This document shows, one piece after another, positions 1 to 9,060 of a DNA stretch of 64,000 bases (the stretch's first letter is position 1; every line of letters starts with the position of its first letter). A program made the position numbers and the translations under genes. The notes under the pieces were generated by a model, which saw only the letters and a program-made list of their open reading frames with translations, did not search any database and was not told where the DNA came from. The stretch lies in NCBI GenBank assembly GCA_017303715.1, contig JAFLBZ010000021.1, forward strand, positions 1 to 64,000. The letters run 5' to 3'. The DNA comes from Rhodothermia bacterium (GTDB lineage: Bacteria; Bacteroidota; Rhodothermia; Rhodothermales; UBA2364).

Positions 1-364
1 AAACACCTTCCCTTAAAAGGCTGGTCATAGCATGGCAATCATTTTCGGTTATGCCTATTTCTTGAGCTATTTGTGCATTTGACAAGTTTAAACTCATCAA
101 ATACAAGCAAATAATCCATATTTTTAAAGGCTGATGATGCCCTTGAAATATTGTATTGGTCAAATCATCAATGTATTTTGAGCAAGTTTTACACTGGTAG
201 CGATAACGATGTTCGCAATTGTTGTGATGTCCATGACGTTTATGCTCTTTACTTTGACAAAATGGGCAGTTTACACCCTCTGACCATATAAGTTCTCGAA
301 CTTTTTCGTAACTTAGACGGTCATCTACTATATCTTTTATTCTAAATAAATCTTGTAGTTGCAT
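1..364 (-). CDS. IS1595-like transposase, N-terminal part (cut by window edge)
   Basis: Partial reading frame running off the left edge; 121 codons are visible from an ATG at 364. The N-terminus carries a zinc ribbon (C33-x2-C36 as CPFC, C58-x2-C61 as CKTC), followed by an F-x-G-HHQPLKIWI block and an L-N-L-S-N-x-QIAQEIG helix-turn-helix-like segment, the usual start of IS1595-family transposases. The DDE catalytic domain would lie outside the window. The ATG at 364 puts the zinc ribbon at the usual distance from the N-terminus; the frame also stays open upstream to a GTG at 562, which I read as non-coding. The gene is AT-rich, like the next 2 kb. I could not identify the terminal inverted repeat. 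Confidence 0.8.
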   Translation of the reverse strand, partial: MQLQDLFRIKDIVDDRLSYEKVRELIWSEGVNCPFCQSKEHKRHGHHNNCEHRYRYQCKTCSKYIDDLTNTIFQGHHQPLKIWIICLYLMSLNLSNAQIAQEIGITENDCHAMTSLLREGV

Positions 365-705
365 CTCTTTTTTTTTACAATGATACGGCAGCAACTTGAA
401 ATCATAATTGAGTCTTATTTTTTTATAACTGACATGGTTTTGCCAATTACACAGACGCAAGATTTCCACACCACGCGCTAAAGGCTCTAAGGTTCGTGGG
501 AAAAGAGGGCTTTCAACGCTCTTTGCCGTATAAAAGAAGCATTCCTCTTTAAAATCAATCACCTATTAAGCCACCTTTTAGCCTTTCTCGTTTGACGTAT
601 AGACATTTTAAGCGTCGAGAGGTTATTTTTGTGTCAAGTCATTTCGTCTTTCTACGAAAGACTATTATCTTTGCCTTGCTAAATTTTCAAACTAAAGTTC
701 AGGTT
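365..705. other. Intergenic region between IS transposase and thioredoxin gene
   Basis: About 340 bases with no gene I can support. It must hold the right end of the insertion sequence and the promoter of the thioredoxin cluster. On the minus strand, 365-562 is open in frame with the transposase but resembles nothing I recognise. A TATCTTTG at 666-673 matches the Bacteroidota -7 consensus TAnnTTTG and lies 32 bases before the thioredoxin ATG, but I see no -33 element at the right spacing. Confidence 0.4.
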
Positions 706-942
706 ATGAAGACAATCAAAATACTGGGCACAGGTTGCCCTAAATGCAAAATGACTTTTGCCAATGCGGAAGAAGCCGTCAAGCAAACGGGCGTTTCCGC
801 AAAAATCATCAAAGTAGAAGATATTCAGGAAATTATGGAATATAATGTACTGAGTACACCCGTTTTGGTCATTGACGAAATCATCAAAGCGAGAGGGCGA
901 GTGGCTTCCGTCGAAGAAATCAAATCATTTTTAACCGTTTAA
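706..942 (+). CDS. Small thioredoxin/glutaredoxin-like protein (CPKC)
   Basis: 78-residue thioredoxin-fold protein of the small archaeal/bacterial TM0996-MTH895 type. The redox motif CPKC is at residues 11-14 directly after strand one, a cis-proline region (STPVLVID) follows near residue 50, and there is no signal peptide, so it should act in the cytoplasm. I chose the ATG at 706 because it starts the fold; an upstream in-frame TTG (592) would only add low-complexity sequence. It is followed 12 bases later by a rhodanese gene and then a COG0701-type permease. This trio recurs in metalloid- or sulfur-handling clusters, so a role in reducing a thiol on the permease or handling sulfur/arsenic species is plausible but inferred. 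Confidence 0.85.
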   Translation: MKTIKILGTGCPKCKMTFANAEEAVKQTGVSAKIIKVEDIQEIMEYNVLSTPVLVIDEIIKARGRVASVEEIKSFLTV

Positions 943-954
943 AATTTAAAAAAA

Positions 955-1338
955 ATGGAAATCAAGAATAAGGCAACAGAAATCTGCCCGACAACAACAT
1001 TTGGGCGGGTTCAAGAAGGTGCATTGCTGGTGGATGTGCGGGAAGTGGCTGAGGTGGCTGAGGTGGCTTATGATGTCCCTAATATTATCAATATCCCATT
1101 GAGCGAATTTGAAGAACGCTTTGCGGAAGTGCCAAAAGATAAAGAAGTGGTCATGGTTTGTCGGAGTGGAGGGCGAAGCCTCAAAGCCACTTATTTTTTG
1201 GCCAATCATGGTTATACAAATGTTGTGAATATGCAGCACGGTATTTTGCGCTGGGCGGAAAAAGGCTTTCCAATTAAATGTGCAATAGGGCCTAATAGTA
1301 CCAGTTCATGTGGTTGCAATATCCCCAATTGCTGTTAA
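955..1338 (+). CDS. Rhodanese-like sulfurtransferase with cysteine-rich tail
   Basis: 127-residue single rhodanese domain. The catalytic loop is C69-R-S-G-G-R-S, the classic sulfurtransferase active site, and LVDVRE at residues 25-30 is the conserved early strand. Two oddities: an in-frame 9-base tandem repeat gives EVAEVAEVA at residues 30-38, and the C-terminus ends in a CGC...CC cluster (last nine residues) that could bind metal or accept sulfur. It has no export signal. It lies between a CPKC thioredoxin and a permease, all on the plus strand with gaps under 160 bases, suggesting one transcript. The substrate is unknown; thiosulfate, persulfide or an arsenic-sulfur species are possibilities. 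Confidence 0.85.
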   Translation: MEIKNKATEICPTTTFGRVQEGALLVDVREVAEVAEVAYDVPNIINIPLSEFEERFAEVPKDKEVVMVCRSGGRSLKATYFLANHGYTNVVNMQHGILRWAEKGFPIKCAIGPNSTSSCGCNIPNCC

Positions 1339-1491
1339 AAGGAAACATCAAGAATCTCATTCTTTGTGCAGACAAGTTTTGTCTTGTACAATTTGAGAGA
1401 GGAAGTCGTAGAAGCAAAAGATGAATTCAAGCAAATTAGAAATGACATTCTAAGCGCTTATTTCATTCTTACAAAAAAATATCAGGAAATA

Positions 1492-2469
1492 ATGTTCGAT
1501 TGGATACAGCATCTTGCAGATTGGTTAATTTATGGTGTTTTTGGGTTCGCACAAAGCACACATTTGGGCATAGCACTCAACTTCTTTGTCTTTGACACGA
1601 TAAAGATTTTGTTCTTGCTGTTTGTTATCACTTTCCTGATGGGAATTGTTAATGCTTACTTCCCCATTGACCGCATCCGCAATTTCCTATCTCGGAATAA
1701 AATGTACGGATTGGAATATTTGCTCGCTTCGTCATTCGGCGCAGTAACGCCATTTTGCTCGTGCTCTTCTGTCCCATTGTTTATTGGATTTGTAAAAGGC
1801 GGTATCCCTTTGGGAGTGACCTTTGCGTTTTTGATAACATCGCCCTTGGTAAACGAGGTGGCGGTTGCCATATTTATTGGGATGTTTGGATTAAAAACAA
1901 CCCTTATTTATATAACAACTGGAATTTTTCTGGGTATGGTTGCTGGTTTTATTCTAGGGAAAATGAATTTAGAGCCGTTATTGACCGATTGGGTAAGAAA
2001 GATACAAGCAAATGCAGAGACGGAAAGAGAGTCTTTTGAATTAGAAAACAAATCCTTTATTCAGCGCATACCCGATATTGCAAAAGAGGCTTTTAGGATT
2101 GTAAAAAGCGTTGTTTTGTACGTCATCTTTGGCATTGGGATTGGCGCAGTGATGCACGGTTATATTCCAGAAGGCTTTTTTGTGAAGTATATCGGGAAAG
2201 ATACTTGGTTTGCCGTTCCTTTGGCAGTTATTTTGGGTGTGCCAATGTATGCAAATGCAACGGGGATTATTCCAATCATCCAAGTTTTTGTGGTAAAAGG
2301 TATTCCGATTGGAACCTCGCTGGCATTTATGATGGCAGTTATTGGACTTTCTATTCCCGAAGCAACTCTTTTGAAAAAAGCGATGACGACCAAACTGATT
2401 GCTATTTTCTTTGGTGTTGTTACCATTTGTATCATTATTTCAGGCTATGTTTTTAACATAATTTTATAA
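1492..2469 (+). CDS. COG0701-type permease (DUF318/ArsP-like)
   Basis: 325-residue integral membrane protein with about eight predicted helices. The signature TPFCSCSSVPLF, with its vicinal-type cysteines in a membrane helix, and the repeated motif PMYANATGIIPI in the second half are characteristic of the COG0701 permease family, which includes the organoarsenical exporter ArsP. The ATG at 1492 (MFDWIQ) matches where family members begin; an upstream GTG at 1366 would add 42 hydrophilic residues. The thioredoxin and rhodanese genes immediately upstream fit a thiol-linked export function. The specific substrate cannot be told from sequence. After the stop comes about 225 bases of very AT-rich non-coding DNA. 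Confidence 0.85.
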   Translation: MFDWIQHLADWLIYGVFGFAQSTHLGIALNFFVFDTIKILFLLFVITFLMGIVNAYFPIDRIRNFLSRNKMYGLEYLLASSFGAVTPFCSCSSVPLFIGFVKGGIPLGVTFAFLITSPLVNEVAVAIFIGMFGLKTTLIYITTGIFLGMVAGFILGKMNLEPLLTDWVRKIQANAETERESFELENKSFIQRIPDIAKEAFRIVKSVVLYVIFGIGIGAVMHGYIPEGFFVKYIGKDTWFAVPLAVILGVPMYANATGIIPIIQVFVVKGIPIGTSLAFMMAVIGLSIPEATLLKKAMTTKLIAIFFGVVTICIIISGYVFNIIL

Positions 2470-2695
2470 TGAAAGAAATTCTAATGTATTTGTTTGTTGA
2501 AAGTACAAAATTCTATAAATAAGGTGTTGTGTAAAATTCATGCAGGTCAAGGGCTACCTCAATAAACAGAATATATTTTATATTTATTTGTTTAAATTGA
2601 CTTTAATTCACAATTTTAGATAAAAGCACAAACAATCATTATTTAAATTTGATATTACATTAATTCTAAATAACATATAATAAATATCATAGGCA

Positions 2696-3319
2696 ATGAA
2701 GTACCTTGTTTTTATTTTCGTTTTTGTCTTTTCCGCAAGACTTAAGGCTGAAAACACGCAACCCTTATTGTTTAAAAGTGCTGTTTCAGATTCTGCTATC
2801 ACTAAAAATAAGCCCTTTTTTCAATACTTTCCGAAAAGATCACGTGAGCGGACGGCCCTTATTATTTCGGCATTAAATACGTCAATTCCGTTCATATTGG
2901 CATCATGCGTTAGACTGCCTAATGATAAGGCAATTTTGAATTTAGTCCGTTACAGCTTTGTCATTGGACCAGCTGGTGGTAATCTTTATGCTTTAGATTG
3001 GAAGCGCGCTTTAGTAGGTTCCAGTCTGCGGTATGTAGGCGGGAAAGTGATAGTCCAAAACTTCTTTGCGTGTTGGGAACCGGGCTGTACCAGAGCGCAA
3101 GTAATACAACACGGCATCAAAACCATGGTCGGTACTACTCTTTATTCTATGGGAATTACCTATTCCATCATCACCATCCCCCAGTCTGTTCAAGCCTACA
3201 AAAAACGGCGGTCATCAAAAGCAAACGTGACCATCTCGCCAACTCTCCTTGAAAACCCACAATTAATAAACCAAAATCGAGATATTGTTGGTGGAATGCG
3301 TTTACAACTAAGTTTCTAA
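2696..3319 (+). CDS. Secreted protein of unknown function, paralogue A
   Basis: 207 residues. A clear signal peptide (charged MK, hydrophobic VFIFVFVFSA, cleavage near ARLKA) points to export. I do not recognise the family. A VIGPAGGNLYALD segment in the middle and the C-terminal GMRLQLSF match the pattern IGPSAGQMRVQD ... ATLQLRF in the gene two bases downstream, so the two are probably diverged tandem duplicates. The terminal alternating hydrophobic/aromatic F resembles a membrane-barrel end strand, but the protein looks too short and too helical for a full barrel. C97 and the C129/C133 pair (CWEPGC) could form disulfides. Confidence 0.7.
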   Translation: MKYLVFIFVFVFSARLKAENTQPLLFKSAVSDSAITKNKPFFQYFPKRSRERTALIISALNTSIPFILASCVRLPNDKAILNLVRYSFVIGPAGGNLYALDWKRALVGSSLRYVGGKVIVQNFFACWEPGCTRAQVIQHGIKTMVGTTLYSMGITYSIITIPQSVQAYKKRRSSKANVTISPTLLENPQLINQNRDIVGGMRLQLSF

Positions 3320-3321
3320 AA

Positions 3322-3906
3322 ATGATGAAGTATTTATTCCTGTTGTTTTTGTTTCCGCTGGGTCTTGTTGCGCAGGAACATGCTGCAAGCAAAGACGCAG
3401 AGATCGGTTTACTTTTGCGCGAAGTCGCCGCTCATACGGTCGTTCCAGTTGGGGCAGGTGGCGCTTTGTTTCTTAAAGGGCACGAAAGTAAAAAAAGTTT
3501 GCTCGAAAAAGTTGGACTGGCCGTATCTTTGTATGGCTTATTCATCGGCCCATCCGCCGGACAAATGCGGGTTCAAGACCCCAAAGCTGCAGCTCGGTTT
3601 ACGGCTGGGCGAATTGGCGTAGGGCTTGTAACCCTTGCTTTGGGCGATCATTACCAAAAAAATGGACAGTGCAACTCAACCGAAAACGATTTTGATGACC
3701 TGTGTGATACGATTGGCTGGGCTGGCTCGGCCTCATTAACGTTTTTAGCCCTTTGGGATGTATTGTCTGCCACACGAAAAGTACAAAATGGTATGAACAA
3801 TACACCTCGTGGAAACACACCGAGCCAATCATGGCGTATAATCCCAAATATCCTCCGAGTGAGCAACTCCAAAGGAGCGGGCGCTACTTTACAACTACGT
3901 TTTTAA
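3322..3906 (+). CDS. Secreted protein of unknown function, paralogue B
   Basis: 194 residues with an N-terminal signal peptide (MMKYLFLLFLFPLGLVAQ). Family not recognised. It shares with the preceding gene the order: signal peptide, helix-rich hydrophobic middle, IGP-A-G segment, a pair of cysteines (C137 and C149 region) and a C-terminal LQL-F strand. It starts two bases after its neighbour's stop, and its own stop TAA (3904-3906) overlaps the ATG of the large metallopeptidase-like gene as TAATG, so the set is probably one operon. A structural or envelope role is inferred from export only. Confidence 0.7.
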   Translation: MMKYLFLLFLFPLGLVAQEHAASKDAEIGLLLREVAAHTVVPVGAGGALFLKGHESKKSLLEKVGLAVSLYGLFIGPSAGQMRVQDPKAAARFTAGRIGVGLVTLALGDHYQKNGQCNSTENDFDDLCDTIGWAGSASLTFLALWDVLSATRKVQNGMNNTPRGNTPSQSWRIIPNILRVSNSKGAGATLQLRF

Positions 3907-6900
3907 TGACACCTACTCAGACCCAAGGCTATACAAAGCAACAAAAAATCCAAACGTTATTTTTCATGACAGGATGGCTATTCTTACTTTGTTTTGGAAC
4001 AACAAAAGCCCAAGATTGGCCGTCGGAACAAAATTTTAACCGTTCTGGACTTCGTTGGCATACCCTCGAAACCGCGCATTTTCGGATCCATTTTCATGCT
4101 GATGAGAACGGAAAGGGAAATGGCAGAACTGCCGCCGTTGTTGCACGGATTGCGGAAGAAATTTATGACCCAATAACCAGCCTTTATCAACATACGCCAG
4201 ACAGCAAAGTGGATTTTGTGCTGAAGGATTATGAGGACTATTCCAATGGCGCTGCATACTTCTTTGACAATAAGATCGAAATCTGGACTCCTGCCTTAGA
4301 ATCGCCCTTGCGTGGAGATCATCACTGGCTAAGAAATGTGATAACGCATGAGTTTACGCATATTGTTCAGGTGCAAAAAACGATGCGAACCAGTCGGAAA
4401 ACGCCCATTTTCTTTTTTCAGTATCTCGGTTATGAAAATGTACGACGGCCAGACGTTCTCTATGGTTATCCGAATGTTGTCGCTTCGTATCCGGTTCCAA
4501 TGATGAACAATCCCGCATGGTTTGCAGAAGGGACTGCCCAGTTCCAGCGATCCGGTTTACACTATGAGACGTGGGACAGTCATCGCGACATGCTTCTTCG
4601 GACGCTGGTGCTGGGCGATCAGGCTTTTTCTTTGGCCGAAATGGGTTCCTTTTTATCCAAAAACAGCCTTGGGCGGGAACTCGTTTACAACCATGGATTT
4701 GCTTTTACCCAATATTTGGCACAGCGGTTTGGGGAAGAGGTACTCCGCGAAATTTCGGCAGCCTTGGCGAAACATTGGAATATGGAAAAGGCTTTAGAAG
4801 CCGCCACGGGTATTTCGGGAGAAAAACTACATCAGGAGTGGATTTCGGCCTTAAAGGTTGCTTATGAGACATCCACTTTGCCCATCCGCCAACATGCAAA
4901 TGAAGGCGAAACGTTCGAGGTTGATGGTTTTTTTAACTTCCATCCACGCTGGTCACCAGATGGGAAGCGTGTTGCATATCTCTCAAACAAAGGATACGAT
5001 TTTAGTGCAACTTCCCTTTACGTTAAAGACCTTGCAACAAACCTAACCACGAATTTTCCAATCGAGGGGCTTCAGGAAACGTATTTTGCAACCCAATGTT
5101 CTCACGGCCACCGTTTGCAAGCAGGGGTTTCGGGTGCATTTTCTTGGACGCCGGATGGAAAAAAAATTATTTTTGCCAAAATTAAAGACACGGCAAGTGG
5201 CCATTTATATTCTGATTTATATGAATTAGACCTAACAACCAAAAAAACAAAACAACTTACCAAAAATCAACGGGCTGCTTCACCAACCATAAGCCCAAAT
5301 GGTGCAGAAATTGCCTTTATTCAGCAATATGATGGGACTACCAATTTGGCAAAATGGAATGGAAATGGCGAAATCAGCCCCGTAACGGATTTTAAGGATG
5401 GCAGCCAAGTATTAGATGCCCAATGGCATGGCGATTGGATCTACTTCACCAAGTCCGGCGGGGGAAATCCAGACCTTTTCCGTATTAAACCGGATGGAAC
5501 GGCATTAGAATCTGTTTATCAATCTCCTCACGACGAACGAAACATTAGCGTTTCTGGCAATTATCTGTATTTTTCTTCCGATGCGAGTGGGATCTTTAAC
5601 CTATACCGATTGCCCTTAAATCACCTAAATGAAACTTTGCCCGAAGCCCTGACGAATGTCTTGGGTGGGGCTTTTATGCCAAACGTACATCCAACGGGCG
5701 AGGTTTTGTTTGCTCGTTACGAAGCAAGTGGCTATAAAATTGCGAAAACAAACAGCAACAGCACCGTAAAAACGAATCCTTATTCACCTCCTAAAATAAT
5801 CGAAAAACAACTTCTCCATCAAGATTTTGATTGGAACACGCTGAACAATGCGGATGATCGTGAAACCAAGCCACTCGTAACGAATGAGCCACCCGTAAAG
5901 CCATATGATCCCACGTTTAGCAAACTCGGTTTTATCCCCGTTTTGCGGATGGACGATTACAACAGCCCCGCAAGATCGGTGGATGCCGCGATACAGCGTT
6001 CTGGAACCGAAGAACTCCTGCGTGCTACCAAGGTTGGTGTAATGATGACATCTCGCGAGGTTTTGGAAGGGGTAAATTTGTATGCCAGTGCCCTTGTTGC
6101 GCCAGCCTCCGTAGAAGCAAAAACCGTTCGGGATTTCTTGGTGCCGAGTCGCCTCCTCAAGTTAGAGCGCGATCTTCAGATGCAGTTGGAATACAATCGA
6201 GGGGTTTCTTTTCTGCCCAAATCGTGGGGGCCGAAGTTCACCTTAGATGTGTTTAACATTCAACGGATCGTCCCCAATGGACTAACCATCGAGGAGTTCC
6301 CATGTACGGCCTGTTTCCCGGAAAAAAGTTATGCAGACCTCACCTATACGCTTTGGGAAGTTGCATTTAACGCACGTTCCAAGTTCTCACGGAATTTTTC
6401 GGCATTGGCGGGTTATAAAATAAGTCCATTTAATGTTCGGACAGAGTCCTTTTATTCGCGAGAATACCAACAAACGATTGGGGCAAGCGCTAGCCGCTAT
6501 TTTATGGGTAGAGGGCTTACGTTACAAGGTTTTTTTGAAGCCAGAAAACCCACTCGCCACGACCATTTACTCCCAGAGGGTATCCGCGCATCCCTCACTT
6601 ATGAACATCAGCCCGGCAAACTCTTAGACCGTTACGATATCCAAGACAATACACTTGTTTCCATATACAAGTCTTATAAAATTAACCGCTTGGTTTTAGA
6701 TGCAAAGTATGGAATGGCCCTTGGTAAAGTGCGCAATGTCCCGCATGGATTAGAGGCACGGTTACGGGTGAGTGGCATTTTGGGCGAAGAAGTGGATGAC
6801 TTTTTTAACGACTATGTGGGCGGCTTGATCGGAGCAAGGGGTTACCCGTTTTATGCCATTGGTGGGAATAATGCTTCATGGATGCAGGTTTCTTATCAAT

Positions 6901-7229
6901 TCCCGATTGTGTCAAAATTCACTCGTCAATGGGGCTTTTTGGCGCCAGACAAACTCTATGGTCGTGTTTATGCAGATGCCGCCACTGGTTGGATGGGGAG
7001 CAACTTAAAGGTTGGGGATATAAGAAAAGATGCTGGTGCTGAACTCCGCCTTAGCTTGGGTTCGTTTTACCTTTTCCCTACAGCTGTATTCATTAGTTCC
7101 ACCTATGGTTTCGACCAATTTGATTATCAACTGAAAAACCGCTTAACCACCGTCGAAGGCGAAACATTCGTCACGTACGGTCGTCAATGGCTCTGGCATT
7201 TTGGCATTTTGTTTAATTTTGACCTATGA
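3906..7229 (+). CDS. Exported HEXXH peptidase-like / TolB-type propeller / Omp85-like barrel protein
   Basis: 1107 residues with three parts. After a signal segment (hydrophobic stretch 18-35), residues 50-340 hold a gluzincin-like peptidase domain: HEFTH at 148-152 and a third ligand E208 in AWFAEGTAQ. Residues about 375-660 contain repeated PD40/TolB-like blades (SPDGKRVAYLS, TPDGKKIIFAK, SPNGAEIAFIQ). The C-terminal 350 residues look like an Omp85/surface-antigen barrel, with the RGYPFYAIGGN motif and final aromatic-rich strands. Such a protein would sit in the outer membrane with its propeller and peptidase on one face. The start at 3906 overlaps the previous stop; 3966 (MTGWLF) is an alternative giving a shorter signal peptide. 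It overlaps the next gene by ATGA. Confidence 0.8.
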   Translation: MTPTQTQGYTKQQKIQTLFFMTGWLFLLCFGTTKAQDWPSEQNFNRSGLRWHTLETAHFRIHFHADENGKGNGRTAAVVARIAEEIYDPITSLYQHTPDSKVDFVLKDYEDYSNGAAYFFDNKIEIWTPALESPLRGDHHWLRNVITHEFTHIVQVQKTMRTSRKTPIFFFQYLGYENVRRPDVLYGYPNVVASYPVPMMNNPAWFAEGTAQFQRSGLHYETWDSHRDMLLRTLVLGDQAFSLAEMGSFLSKNSLGRELVYNHGFAFTQYLAQRFGEEVLREISAALAKHWNMEKALEAATGISGEKLHQEWISALKVAYETSTLPIRQHANEGETFEVDGFFNFHPRWSPDGKRVAYLSNKGYDFSATSLYVKDLATNLTTNFPIEGLQETYFATQCSHGHRLQAGVSGAFSWTPDGKKIIFAKIKDTASGHLYSDLYELDLTTKKTKQLTKNQRAASPTISPNGAEIAFIQQYDGTTNLAKWNGNGEISPVTDFKDGSQVLDAQWHGDWIYFTKSGGGNPDLFRIKPDGTALESVYQSPHDERNISVSGNYLYFSSDASGIFNLYRLPLNHLNETLPEALTNVLGGAFMPNVHPTGEVLFARYEASGYKIAKTNSNSTVKTNPYSPPKIIEKQLLHQDFDWNTLNNADDRETKPLVTNEPPVKPYDPTFSKLGFIPVLRMDDYNSPARSVDAAIQRSGTEELLRATKVGVMMTSREVLEGVNLYASALVAPASVEAKTVRDFLVPSRLLKLERDLQMQLEYNRGVSFLPKSWGPKFTLDVFNIQRIVPNGLTIEEFPCTACFPEKSYADLTYTLWEVAFNARSKFSRNFSALAGYKISPFNVRTESFYSREYQQTIGASASRYFMGRGLTLQGFFEARKPTRHDHLLPEGIRASLTYEHQPGKLLDRYDIQDNTLVSIYKSYKINRLVLDAKYGMALGKVRNVPHGLEARLRVSGILGEEVDDFFNDYVGGLIGARGYPFYAIGGNNASWMQVSYQFPIVSKFTRQWGFLAPDKLYGRVYADAATGWMGSNLKVGDIRKDAGAELRLSLGSFYLFPTAVFISSTYGFDQFDYQLKNRLTTVEGETFVTYGRQWLWHFGILFNFDL

Positions 7230-8131
7230 AATACCTTTTTATTGTAAGCTTATGTATGGCCTTGGGGCATCCATTATGGGCACAGCAACAGCGTCTGGAA
7301 AGTCAACTCTTATATTACCCGTTAGAAAAGACCGTTGATTCGCCCAATCTTTACCCGCAGATGGGTCATAAGCAAAGAAGTGTTGCCATTGCTTTTTTTG
7401 CTTCAGCAGCCCTTCCCGGAGCAGGGCAAGCCTACAATAGGCAATTTGTTAAAATGGGTGTCTTTACTGGAACCGAACTTGCCTCCATTCTTTTCCAAAG
7501 AAAGTGGCAAAACCAAGGCAATACAGACTATGAAACTGTAAAATTAACCGCACATAAAGGCTGGAGTATAATCCGATATGCCCAGTGGCTAAATGGCTTC
7601 TCTGGTTATAATGGTCCCAAAATTACCATCTCCGACGCCATAAAGAAAATAGACCTCACGAATCCCATTGCTTGGACGAATGAGGACATACAAACGGTTC
7701 GAGACCTCTTTATCGCCGTTCGTGCTGCCGAAGATCAATCTAAAAACCCAAAAACTGGTGCGGCCTTTTCACATAAAATTCCGTTCTTTGGTGAGCAGCA
7801 ATACTACGAGTTGGTGGGAAAATACTATCAGTATGGCCCTGGTTGGCCAGATTATAATGGCGCAGACGACCCCGACGAGAAGGTTGATGGGAAGTACATA
7901 AATGCGCCAGAGCAGTTCTTGGCCTATGCAAAAGCACATGGCGCGTCGCAAGCACTCTTGCGTAAAGCATCACGGATAAGTACCGTCATTGTTTTTAATC
8001 ATTTTGTCTCTGCATTTGATGCCGGAATTTCGGCGCGGCTACACAACCGCAAGATCGCGGCTACTCCAATGACAATGCTCTCCGAAGCGGGTGAGGTGAT
8101 CCCCGCCGTGTCCTTGTCTTTCCAGTGGTAA
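7226..8131 (+). CDS. DUF5683-like envelope protein
   Basis: 301 residues. A signal peptide (MKYLFIVSLCMALGHPLWA) is followed by a short linker and a hydrophobic segment containing LPGAGQAYN, the hallmark of DUF5683-type proteins in Bacteroidota, usually annotated as small membrane proteins linked to envelope assembly. A second hydrophobic stretch near residue 255 (STVIVFNHFVSAFDAG) is followed by a short tail ending FQW. The ATG overlaps the stop of the upstream Omp85-like gene (ATGA, 7226-7229), so translation is coupled and the two products may work together. Function unknown. Confidence 0.7.
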   Translation: MKYLFIVSLCMALGHPLWAQQQRLESQLLYYPLEKTVDSPNLYPQMGHKQRSVAIAFFASAALPGAGQAYNRQFVKMGVFTGTELASILFQRKWQNQGNTDYETVKLTAHKGWSIIRYAQWLNGFSGYNGPKITISDAIKKIDLTNPIAWTNEDIQTVRDLFIAVRAAEDQSKNPKTGAAFSHKIPFFGEQQYYELVGKYYQYGPGWPDYNGADDPDEKVDGKYINAPEQFLAYAKAHGASQALLRKASRISTVIVFNHFVSAFDAGISARLHNRKIAATPMTMLSEAGEVIPAVSLSFQW

Positions 8132-8208
8132 TTAGACTGGCTTGATTGGCCTTAAGGGGTGGGGAAATACTGGCTCTGGTGGTGCTTTACATCGAAACCT
8201 CATGCAGG

Positions 8209-9048
8209 TTAAAACATGAGCTTTTTTTTGAGTAATTTGGAGCGCTCCCGACTGGCAATGACTTCATGGTTTCCGGTTAGAATTAATTTATACCGCCCAC
8301 TAAACCAGCCAACCATCTCCTTGATCTGGTCTAAACGTATAATGGCCGCGCGGTGTACACGCATAAATTCGGCTGGATTCAAACGGCTTTCTAATTCGTC
8401 TAAGGTATGAGAGACCATGTGGCGAGCTAACTTGGGATTTTGACCAACTTGATCCGGAAGGGCAAAAAGCCTCGTTAGGTTGTCTTGGACCTCGATCGAG
8501 ACAATTTGGCGAATGGGCACGATAACCAAACGATCTCGGTGGGGAACCGAGATTTGCGTGACATACGGTTCAAAGGAACTTTTTGAGGCTTGGAGTGCGG
8601 GAGTGTTCGTACCTTGCGTGTCTAACCAATCCAGTAATTTGGCAATTTTAGCCTCGTCCAATTCCTTTTTTTCAGGCATTTTACGAAGTCGCTCCGCACG
8701 TTCGATAGACTCTGCCAACTGCGTTTGGTCAATTGGCTTGAGCAAATAATGCAAGGCATTTGCCTGAAACGCACGGAGGGCATATTCATCAAATGCCGTC
8801 GTAAAGATCACAATGGGGCGATTATCGGGCGGAATCCGCTCCAGCAGGGAAAAACCATCCATCTCCGGCATTCGAATGTCTAAAAATAGGAGGTCAATTA
8901 TTTGTGTTTCAATGGTCTCTAACGCTTCCCAGCCGCCAGCCGCATCTTCACAAAGTGAAAGTCTTCCAGACGCAACATAGGGATGGAGCAATTTTCGCAT
9001 ACGGTTTCTTGCCGGAGCTTCGTCATCAACAATCAGGGCTTTTAACAT
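8209..9048 (-). CDS. LytTR-family response regulator
   Basis: 279 residues. An N-terminal receiver domain (acidic D8-D9, phospho-acceptor D57 in LFLDIRMPEMDG, K104 in YLLKPID) is joined by a linker to a C-terminal LytTR DNA-binding domain (about 175-275; RDRLVIVPIRQIVSIE ... FMRVHRAAIIRLDQI). It acts in the cytoplasm as a transcription factor phosphorylated by a membrane kinase. The kinase gene lies immediately upstream on the same strand with a 12-base gap, so they are co-transcribed and almost certainly a cognate pair. It converges on the DUF5683-like gene; I see no clear terminator in the 77 bases between. Target genes are unknown; LytTR regulators bind paired direct repeats, which I could not locate here. 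Confidence 0.9.
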   Translation of the reverse strand: MLKALIVDDEAPARNRMRKLLHPYVASGRLSLCEDAAGGWEALETIETQIIDLLFLDIRMPEMDGFSLLERIPPDNRPIVIFTTAFDEYALRAFQANALHYLLKPIDQTQLAESIERAERLRKMPEKKELDEAKIAKLLDWLDTQGTNTPALQASKSSFEPYVTQISVPHRDRLVIVPIRQIVSIEVQDNLTRLFALPDQVGQNPKLARHMVSHTLDELESRLNPAEFMRVHRAAIIRLDQIKEMVGWFSGRYKLILTGNHEVIASRERSKLLKKKLMF

Positions 9049-9060
9049 GTTTTACAAGGT

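Noticed and set aside
365-562. Upstream extension of the IS1595-like transposase to a GTG at 562
   Set aside because: Open for 66 codons in frame, but family members start about 30 residues before the zinc ribbon, which the ATG at 364 satisfies; the extension resembles no known domain.
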